A DNA stretch of 64,000 nt from Antedon mediterranea (Eukaryota > Echinodermata > Crinoidea > Comatulida > Antedonidae), in the NCBI RefSeq assembly GCF_964355755.1, contig NC_092677.1, positions 19,374,101-19,438,100 of the forward strand. The letters run 5' to 3'. Below, one piece after another: positions 56,305 to 64,000 of this stretch (the first letter of the stretch is position 1; each line of letters opens with the position of its first letter). The position numbers and the translations under genes are program-made. The notes below the pieces were generated by a model. It saw only the letters and a program-made list of their open reading frames with translations. It did no database searches and was not told the DNA's origin.

Positions 56305-56789
56305 AACTAAAAAATGTTTATTAAAACAATCAACATGCATGCAGTTTATAAACAAAACACTTCTAAAATCTAAAAAATATATATGTAAAAACAGTAAAAA
56401 TACATAAATGTTCATAAATTTGTCTACATTATTTTGGCAAGGTTAAATAAGTTTTATATATATTGCATTATTTTATAAGTAGTAAATATGTGTATAATAA
56501 TCAACATGCATGCAGTCTATTAACAAAACACTTCTAAAATCTAAAAATACAAAAATGTTACTAATATTGTCCACCTAAACATGGCAAGGTAAAATCTAAA
56601 AATACAAAAATGTTACTAATATTGTCCACCTAAACATGGCAAGGTTAAATATGTTTTATATATATTGCATTAAATTGAAAGGCTTGAAAGATTTGAAGAT
56701 AACAATTTATAGTCGTATGAAAATGATTGCAATTGTATGCATAGCACCATAAAGAAGATATAATAAAATGTTTCACAAAAAAGTAATGT
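56305..56789. repeat. Spacer between convergent Harbinger genes, with duplications
   Basis: Two adjacent copies of a roughly 54-bp unit (AAAATCTAAAAATACAAAAA and CCACCTAAACATGGCAAGGT) at about 56537-56645. A larger repeated block, CAACATGCATGCAGT...CAAAACACTTCTAAAATCTA, lies at 56329 and 56501. Probably 3' UTR sequence of both genes. Confidence 0.65.
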
Positions 56790-58729
56790 TTAATAATTTC
56801 CAAAATGTTGGTTATATTGGCTATATGTGGGTGGTTGGTTACTTGGTGCATATGTGGCTGGATTACTTGCCAGTAACCTTTCCATGAAAATGCCTCTGGT
56901 CCTTCTATCTTCGCTCGCATCCACCCGTCTTTGTTCGATCCCCCCTTCGAGCACGGCCGTTAAGGCCTTCATGGCCTGCTGCTCCTCAGCTCGATCTTGC
57001 CGGTCTTCTTGGCGTGACCTCTCAAAAAGGGACGACATCCGCTTCCAGTTTGCGTCTGAGGTCTCCTTCATCTTTTTACTAAGAGCGTCCACGGTTCTGT
57101 CCCTTTTTGAACTTCCTGACAATCGCCTTTTTTTGCCTAAGATAACAAAAAATGTTTAAATTATGCAAAACAATCTTGAGTTTTTTTCATCATTTGTTTA
57201 TAAAACACAAGCAAGACAGATTTTAAAACAAGTATACAGTACCTGGTTTGGCACGGTTTCCAGTATCCGCTGAATCACTTAGGTGTGGATCATCTCTTTT
57301 CTCACCTTGTTCATCAGCATCTCTATCTATTTCTAGAAACGTAATCAAAATTGTTATAATGTCACAGAATATTATCACAATTTATTATTACTTGTTTTTC
57401 TTGCACTCACCATCATTATTCTGAGACAGAGAACCTTCGTCGGGAAATGCATCGTCTTCTGCATACCAATCATGTAAGCCTAAGCAAAGAAATAAAAATA
57501 TAAGTTTTGCATTGTGCTTTAACAGTGCATTTTTAAGTACATCCATGCCAATGAACCTGGCTTTACTTACCATAAATCATTCCACGTGAAGTTCCTGATG
57601 TGCTTTCATCATCTGGAGCCTCTGATTCTATGATTAACAATAAGAAAATATTAAGATTGTTCTATTCAAACTAATGAGCAAACTATTCTATAAAGTTATT
57701 GTACATGAAACATTTAGCACTGGAAAACCTACCATCAAGCATAGAAGAAACATCACTTGCTGGTGTTGTAGGTCGCTGTGTAATTCTTCTTCGTGGAAGA
57801 AGTACATGACCATTTCTATCTGTAAGATATACAAAATACTGTACTGTAAATTGTTGTGTTATCGGTTGTGAAGATTTTTATTGACAGAATAAAAAGCAGT
57901 TTTACATACCGACACATACTTGATGTTCATCATTACCAACAACAGGTCTTGTATTATTAATTGAAGCACGAGATGTACTTGGCGTATTTTCAAAATCTAC
58001 ATATGAACATGAAACAATGCTCCGATTAATTATGATAAATTAATAAAAAATAATACAGTAAAATTCAGCAGGCCTAGGTAGGGTAGCCTAGTGCTTTGTG
58101 TCTAGAGTAGTAAAAAGTTATTATTAATTAGTTGTAATAATATAATATAGGCCTAGTGTTCTATTATTAATAGTAGGACTAACTAGGCTAGTAGTAGCGT
58201 ATGAGAAATATATAATATCCCGAAAAATGTATAAATAAAACATAGACCTACCTTCGTTGTTATTAACAGTAGTAGTTTGTTTAGGTGTTACAGGCCTAGA
58301 TCGAACACTTGGGCTCGGCATTACCAATTGGTTGCCAGGCATGCCAACCAGCCCCTCACTGACCGTGAATGAATCTCCGATCGTTTTGGGGTTAGGGTTG
58401 ATATTTGGTCTATGACCTAAAATATCATTAATGGCAGAAAAATGTTCGAAACCCGTACTTGCACCGGCTCCAGATTTATTCACTCGGTCTTTCGCCGCTT
58501 TATACAACGACCGCAACCCCTTCAATTTTGTTTGGATATGGAATCCTTCTTTACGAGGATGCCCCATCTCTGCTAACTTGTCCGCCATCTCGTTGAACAC
58601 GGACATCTTGTTGCCGGTGCTTGTATGCCAGTTTTTTACTTCTAACTGATCTCTGAACTCAGGGCTTCCCCACAATGCAATAAGGTCTTTTACCTCGGGT
58701 TCTCGCCAATGCGCACGCTTCGATGACAT
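56790..58729 (-). CDS. Harbinger Myb/SANT-like accessory gene, about seven exons
   Basis: Starts at ATG 58729 (MSSKRAHWREPEVKDLIALW). The Myb/SANT-like domain spans about the first 115 residues, ending FEHFSAINDILGHRP. Exon 1 closes at a GTAGGT donor (about 58252). Further exons with consensus borders are at about 57996-57910, 57821-57732 (NGHVLLPRRRITQRPTTP), 57629-57572, 57480-57412, 57333-57242 and 57138-56790. The last encodes a basic start, a coiled-coil-like MKALTAVLEGGIEQRR and a NQPPTYSQYN tail before TAA. All exons read open, so this gene looks intact. Such proteins bind subterminal DNA and bring the transposase to the nucleus. Exon edges are approximate. Confidence 0.75.
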
Positions 58730-59091
58730 TTTAAAATAAATTTAATAATAATACTGTAAAGTGTATTTAAAAGGTTTGATTTTTTCGCGCGTTCACCGAT
58801 CACAACAAATGGATCAGCTTGGCTATACGATCGATGAGGAGCACATGGCACGTTGTGACGTGGCGAATATTGTAATTTGATTGGCTAGATATCTAACCTA
58901 GGTCATATTCATCGATGCGTGACTTTTGTATTGTAAGCGACGTCCACTAAACTCATACCTTGAGCTTTCGTAGCGTACGAAATATCAGTGTCGTACGAGG
59001 TAGCTTTCACTAATCTTTTCCTGGTTCAGACCTATGGACTTGTACGCCGCGTACAATACGAAAGCATAACTCCGTAGGTCTGAACAGGCCC
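58730..59091. mobile_element. Right terminus of the Harbinger element
   Basis: Non-coding end with inverted words around CCTATGGACTTGTACGCCGC and the terminal GTAGGTCTGAACAGGCCC, then TTA duplication sequence (59092-59094). A shorter internal inverted match, GGTTCAGACCTA (about 59022), pairs with TAGGTCTGAAC (about 59075). Confidence 0.75.
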
Positions 59092-59144
59092 TTATTATTA
59101 GTTAATTTAACCAAATATTTTCTTTCAGTATTACAGTATACACC

Positions 59145-60521
59145 ATGAAATATAAATGTGAACACTGTGGAATTAAGTTGGAATTCAATGACTTGAAAGA
59201 ACATTTAGGATTACACACTCATTCTAAAGAAATAAAATGTGAGCTCGGTGAAGATACATCTGTCAAGGATAAGCTACATAGCCAGACACCATATAAATGT
59301 GAGCATGAGAAGGAAGGGAATCTGAATTTGAAAAAACATTTAAGCACAAACACAGGAGAGACACCATATGAATGTGAGTATGAGAAGGATGGAAATCGGA
59401 ATTTGAAAACACATTTGAGGACAAACACAGGAGAGACACCTTATGAATGTGAGTATGAGAAGGAAGGAAATCGGAATTTGAAAAAACATTTGAGCACAAA
59501 CACAGGAGAGACACCATATGAATGTGAGCATGAGAAGGAAGGAAATTGGAATTTGAAAACACATTTGAGGACAAACACAAGAGAGACACCATATGAATGT
59601 GAACATTGTGGACAGAAATTTAAAATAAATGGAAATTTGAAAAGGCATTTGAGAAAACACACAGGAGAGACACCATATGAATGTGAACATTGTGGACAGA
59701 AATTTAAACAAAGCTGGAATTTGAAAATGCATTTGAGAATACACACAGGAGAGACACCATATATTTGTGAACATTGTGGACAGAAATTTAAACAAAGTGG
59801 TGATTTGAAAAGGCATTTGAGAAAACACACAGGAGAGACACCATATGAATGTGAACATTGTGGTAAAAAATTTAAAATAAATGGAAATTTGAAAAGGCAT
59901 TTGAGAAAACACGCAGGAGAGACACCATATGAATGTGAACATTGTGGACAGAAATTTAAACAAAGCTGGAATTTGAAAAGGCATTTGAGAATACGCACAG
60001 GAGAGACACCATATATTTGTGAACATTGTGGACAGAAATTTAAACAAAGTGGTGATTTGAAAAGGCATTTGAGAAAACACACAGGAGAGACACCATATGA
60101 ATGTGAACATTGTGGACAGAAATTTAAACAAAATGGAAATTTGAAGATACATTTGAGAACACACACAGGAGAGACACCTTTTGAATGTGAACATTGTGGT
60201 AAGAAATTTAAACAAAATGGAAGTTTGAAGATACATTTGAGAACACACACAGGAGAGACACCATATGAATGTGAATATTGTGGTAAAAAATTTAAATACA
60301 ATGGAAATTTGAAGATACATTTGAGAACACACACAGGAGAGACACCTTTTGAATGTGAACATTGTGGTAAGAAATTTAAACAAAATGGAAGTTTGAAGAT
60401 ACATTTTAGAACACACACAGGAGAGACACCATATGAATGTGAATATTGTGGTAAAAAATTTAAACAAAATGGAAATTTGAAGATACATTTGAGAACACAC
60501 ACAGGAGAGACACCATATTAA
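59145..60521 (+). CDS. C2H2 zinc-finger protein, 16 finger units
   Basis: 458 codons from ATG 59145; an acceptor-like TTTCTTTCAG ends at 59130, so this may be a terminal exon with further coding upstream. Finger 1 (CEHCGIKLEFNDLKEHLGLH) is diverged. Units 2-5 have lost the second Cys and last His ([16 protein letters not shown]... with ...STN/RTN). Units 6-16 are canonical C-x2-C-x12-H-x3-H fingers with TGETPY linkers, except unit 10, whose last His is Arg. Units 6-8 and 9-11 are a three-finger higher-order duplication. A DNA-binding nuclear protein is the expected role. The frame ends where a GAA becomes TAA, in mid-array. Confidence 0.8.
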   Translation: MKYKCEHCGIKLEFNDLKEHLGLHTHSKEIKCELGEDTSVKDKLHSQTPYKCEHEKEGNLNLKKHLSTNTGETPYECEYEKDGNRNLKTHLRTNTGETPYECEYEKEGNRNLKKHLSTNTGETPYECEHEKEGNWNLKTHLRTNTRETPYECEHCGQKFKINGNLKRHLRKHTGETPYECEHCGQKFKQSWNLKMHLRIHTGETPYICEHCGQKFKQSGDLKRHLRKHTGETPYECEHCGKKFKINGNLKRHLRKHAGETPYECEHCGQKFKQSWNLKRHLRIRTGETPYICEHCGQKFKQSGDLKRHLRKHTGETPYECEHCGQKFKQNGNLKIHLRTHTGETPFECEHCGKKFKQNGSLKIHLRTHTGETPYECEYCGKKFKYNGNLKIHLRTHTGETPFECEHCGKKFKQNGSLKIHFRTHTGETPYECEYCGKKFKQNGNLKIHLRTHTGETPY

Positions 60522-61110
60522 TGTGAATATTGTGGTAAAAAATTTAAACACAATGGAAATTTGAAGATACATTTGAGAACACACACAGGAGAGACACCAT
60601 ATTAATGTGAATATTGTGGTAAAAAATTTAAACACAATGGAAATTTGAAGATACATTTGAGAACACACACAGGAGAGACACTATATGAATGTGAACATGG
60701 TGGTAAGAAATTTAAACAAAATGGAAATTTGAAAATCCATTTGAGAACACACACAGGAGAGACACCATATGAATGTGAACATTGTGGGCAGATATTTAAA
60801 CAAAATGGAAGTTTGAAGATACATTTGAGAACACACACACAGGAGAGACACCATATGAATGTGAAGATTGTCGTAAGAAGTTTACACACACAAGAGAGAC
60901 ACCATATGAATGTGAACATTGTGGACAGAAATTTAAACACAATGGAAATTTGAAAATACATTTGAGAAAACACACAAGAGAGACACCATATGAATGTGAA
61001 CATGAAAAGGAAGGAAATCGGTATTTGAAAAAAACATTTGAGGACAAACACAGGAGAGAAGAGATTTAAAGTGATAATTTGAAAAGACATGTGAGAATTC
61101 ACACGAGAGA
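60522..61110 (+). pseudogene. Decayed continuation of the zinc-finger array
   Basis: The 84-bp finger period continues. The TAA at 60519-60521 recurs one unit later (about 60603). The following unit has Cys to Gly (CEHGGKKF) and the next is normal. An extra AC pair at about 60838 then shifts the frame, and a shortened unit (CEDC...) and two more units follow to about 61075. It was either coding in an ancestor or never selected after array expansion. Confidence 0.75.
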
Positions 61111-61349
61111 GAATTAATAGGTTAAGTTTGAAAATTGTTGGGAAAAATAAACAGAAATATTTATTTCAGATAAATGAGTTACTATAATGTAGTACTCAAT
61201 AATTTGAGCCATGATAATTGAAGAATATAATTGTGTAGATTACTGTATTCCCTGATACAAAAAACTTATACATTGTTTATTAAGAGTTTTAAGATTTAAT
61301 ACTATAAAATAATGTCAATCAAACAAATCAAACAAAATAGATAATTATA

Positions 61350-61565
61350 AACCATTCCCATAAAGTGAGAATTTTTAAAAAACATTTTAGAACTCGCACA
61401 ATGAATCTGAATATTGTGAGAATAAAAAAACATTTGAAAATATACACTACAGAGACACAACACAATATAAATGTAATTTGTGGAAAGAGATTTAAAACTA
61501 CTTTAATATTCAACATTTAAAATTGCATTTGAGGATACACACAAACAGAGAAAACATACGGTACT
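61350..61565 (+). pseudogene. Isolated degenerate finger remnants
   Basis: Fragments resembling finger text (HLKLHLRIHT-like near 61515-61545 and a TKCNL-like start near 61470) in different frames. They are separated from the main array by AT-rich DNA. Confidence 0.45.
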
Positions 61566-62599
61566 GTATAAATGTTAATGTTCTGTGTGTTACTGTTTTT
61601 TGTTTTGTTTAAAGTACACACACACTTTCAATTCTAAATGTACACTCTTTTACTTACTAGTTAGTAAATTGTTGTTTTAACATTTATTATAATACTATGA
61701 TACCTAGGACTTAATTATTATACTATTGTATTATTTTAATTCACTTTATCATAACATTGCCACTAAATATAAAAACATGTAGATTATAATAAATGTTTGG
61801 TTTTGTTTACACTTTGTTTCGTTTGCGATATTTCAAAATTTATAATAAACCCTTTCTATGATTTATAATGTACAGTAGCCTTCCTATGTGATAAAGCCTT
61901 CCTGTGATTTTTAATTCAAAGTAAGAGTTTTCATTTATAGTCGGTTCATTTTTGTAACAATAAAATCAAGTTTTATTCATATTATTCAAGATACTGTAAA
62001 ATATACTATTTTCTTTGTGTATATTTGTAGACACAGCGACACAACAGGGGATAGATATATAGTATTTTATATAATATTATATTTTTATGTTGAAGTTGAG
62101 GTATTGAGCAGACGTACACTATAGATTATGTTTTGGAAAAAAGTGTGTACTGCAGTTATTAGAATTATAAAGTACTGTAGTTATATTATAGATAACTGAT
62201 TTTTCTGCAGTTTTACAAGTGGTCAGATAATATTCAAAACTGAATGTTGTTACGTGTTGTCAAAAGAATTGACACAACAATGTAACACTGAATCCAGTGA
62301 GTAACAACTCTCTTCTAAATCCAATTATTTAATTAAAGTGGAATTTCAATGCAATTCTACATAATTGGCGTTATACAGTATACTGTAAAGGCGGTAACTA
62401 TCCACTATTATAGCTCTAGATAAAGCCTTTCCCACCACCATTACACAATGGTAGAGTGGATCGGTTATAATGTTTCGGGTCGTTACTCAATAAGTACTCT
62501 TACGGCATCTAAGTATATAATTCCATTTGCATAATTATACTCTCAACCAATCTAATACCGTAAATAAGTACTCGCCCTGCCAGTCTATGATCCTATTTA
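61566..62599. other. No recognised gene
   Basis: AT-rich DNA. No terminal repeat for the following hAT-like gene was found here. Confidence 0.4.
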
Positions 62600-64000
62600 T
62601 TGCCGAGGAATGCCATTCAGTTGTATACAATGGCAGCGAGGGAACGACTGAGGAAGACGAAGGAAGTCTTGACATTTCTCTACCGGATAGTCCATTTCAA
62701 CCCGACATTCCAAAGAATCAAGGATGGAAAAACAGGGAAAGAAAAATCTATTTCACGTTCCTGTCACTACGAATATTTTGAGCGATGGCATTGGCTTCAT
62801 TATGGAAAAAATAAAGATGCGGTTCTTTGTGTCACATGTGCAAAGGCAATTGAAAAGAAATTAGTGCTGAAACCTACTGGAAACCAATATGACACGTTTC
62901 TGTCAAAAGGTTTTCGGAAATGGTCAGACGTCAAACACAAAGTTACAAAGCACGAAATTAGCACTTTTCGTCGTATCACAGCCACTAAACTTGCTGCTAT
63001 CAAGCAAGTGCCCATTTCACAGTCATTAAGTGAATTAACCAAAAAAAATGCTCTTCAGTATCTTCGTGTGATATTTTCGTCTTTGAGATATTTATGTTCT
63101 CAGGGCTTGCCAATACGCGGACATGAACATGATGATGATGCATTTTACAATTTGATGCTCGAACGGCTGGCATCTGATTATAATCACCTACTTCCTCTGC
63201 TACACAAAAGGGACAATTAGATGTCAGATACCATTCAAAATGAGATTATCCAGATGCATGCACATCCGCTACAAAGACATATCATGTCCAAAATATATAC
63301 TTGCCATTTCATTGGTATAGTTGTTGATGACTCTGGCATGGAGCAATTTACTGTCTGCACAGTATGCAGTTAATGATGAGAGTAGCCTAATGTCCTGAAA
63401 ATCCAAAACAAGTTTATGGGACTTTATAACTGTCTAGACAACTGGAGAAACGCTATCCAAAGTTATTTGGGATGTTTTGAATCGCATGGCATGTCAAGAA
63501 AAGCTGCGTGGATTCTCTTGTGATGGAGCATCGAATATGAGTGGAAGATTTAAGGGAGCACAAGCACACTTGAAGAAGTCTTCACCTGGTTCTCTATATA
63601 CACTGTGCAAACCACAGCTTATATCTTGTTCTTCAAGAAGCTGCTCGTGCGAATTCTAACATTTCAAGTGCACTGGTTTTTTTAAAAGATGCTGCCAATG
63701 TCATACGCGAGTCATCAAAACGCCGTGGTTTGTTTTCTAGTCGGTTTGAAATGAACCCGTCGTCACTTCATCAGCGCTGTGTCCAATTCTTGATGGTGCA
63801 TTAGAACAAAAGCTATTCGTAAGATTCTCAAAAGCCACAAACATGTGAATGAAGCCCTCAAATCTATCGCTTTTGACCGTGGAACTCGTGGAGAAAATCG
63901 AGGTAAATGCTAGGGTCTCGCTAGACAGACAAAGAAGAAGAAAACGTACAGATCGTTACTCACTGCAGAATATATATTTCAGGATTGTGAAGGAGTTGTC
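62600..64000 (+). pseudogene. hAT transposase of the ZMYM1-like / DUF4371 type, partial
   Basis: Open from 62600 to a stop at 63220. It has a TTF-type zinc-finger-like start (YFERWHWLHYGKNKDAVLCV, then CAKA), the GFRKWSDVKHKVTKHE segment and LCSQGLPIRGHEHDDDAF. Past the stop the family continues in shifted frames: IQNEIIQMHAHPLQRHI, IGIVVDDSG, RGFSCDGASNMSGRFKG (in the frame 63477-63659), then HCANHSLYLVLQEAARAN and FLKDAANVIRESSKRRGLF. At least three indels or stops disable it. It matches the order of domains in hAT-derived proteins with a DUF4371-like catalytic core. The carboxyl hAT dimerisation region lies beyond the window. Confidence 0.75.

Larger units (their letters stand above)
34793..59091. 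mobile_element. PIF/Harbinger transposon, interrupted by LTR element
   Basis: The parts are: a split plus-strand transposase (34793-34861, 55325-55530, 55609-56304), a convergent minus-strand Myb/SANT-like gene (58729-56790), and a right terminus GTAGGTCTGAACAGGCCC ending at 59091, followed by TTA (59092-59094). Two genes in opposite orientation and TWA target duplications are the hallmark of this superfamily. The left terminus was not found; it should lie left of 34793, probably beyond element F3. Without inserted DNA the right portion is about 4 kb. Confidence 0.8.

Noticed and set aside
59219-61102. Long minus-strand open frames opposite the zinc-finger array (up to about 440 codons)
   Set aside because: They are antisense shadows of the 84-bp finger repeat; the translations are monotonous ([12 protein letters not shown]-like) and no real domain is present.

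Overview
Organism and overall character. The window is AT-rich, intron-containing eukaryotic DNA packed with transposable elements of animal type: CR1/L2-like non-LTR retrotransposons, tRNA-derived SINEs, a Ty3/Gypsy-like LTR retrotransposon, PIF/Harbinger, hAT-like and TA-inserting (pogo/mariner-like) DNA elements, and a C2H2 zinc-finger array. The word TAGGCCTA and its overlaps recur throughout. A marine invertebrate, possibly a deuterostome such as an echinoderm, is my best guess; this is inference from flavour, not proof. Almost no conserved host gene is visible apart from a possible HEATR3-like first exon near 7.85 kb, a zinc-finger gene near 59-61 kb and an unrecognised exon near 16 kb.

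Left part (1-31 kb). An element built from palindromic hairpins (2410-4981) is followed by a CR1-like fragment, a large foldback (5.8-7.7 kb), the HEATR3-like exon, and one non-LTR retrotransposon inserted into another (8.0-9.9 kb). Two non-autonomous elements with CAGGGCTCGA ends and 5-bp target duplications lie at 12.9-14.2 and 18.3-19.4 kb. Between them is a near-perfect foldback made of two minisatellites (16.5-17.9 kb). At 20.6-22.9 kb is decayed minus-strand coding sequence: a Myb/SANT-like gene and a second transposon-associated family split by a SINE. Two Harbinger ends then meet head to head at 23.16 kb. Several TA-inserted MITEs of two related families follow (24.2-27.6 kb).

Right part (31-59 kb). 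A PIF/Harbinger transposon carries a plus-strand DDE transposase and a convergent minus-strand Myb/SANT-like gene. A 20.5-kb LTR retrotransposon (34862-55324, CTAG duplication) splits its transposase exon. That retrotransposon was itself hit four times: by an 8.2-kb element with GGGCAATTCCATG ends, a 1.7-kb element at the gag-pol junction, a 0.76-kb MITE in the integrase and a 1.9-kb pogo-like element near the 3' end. The 8.2-kb element contains a 6.0-kb relative, which in turn contains a Harbinger MITE and a TA MITE. This gives five levels of nesting. Target-site duplications and reading frames rejoin at nearly every junction, so the order of events can be read directly.

Most unusual signal. 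Three related elements (right end at 34715; 35590-43745; 36589-42569) share GGG-N3-TTCCAT-type ends. Each carries its own short motif repeated near both ends in the same strand orientation (GTGACGGAATTAC, GTAATGCGAGTGAC, GTAACGGAGACACC). I could not assign them to a known superfamily. The window closes with a C2H2 array (59.1-61.1 kb) and a decayed hAT/ZMYM1-like transposase running off the end.
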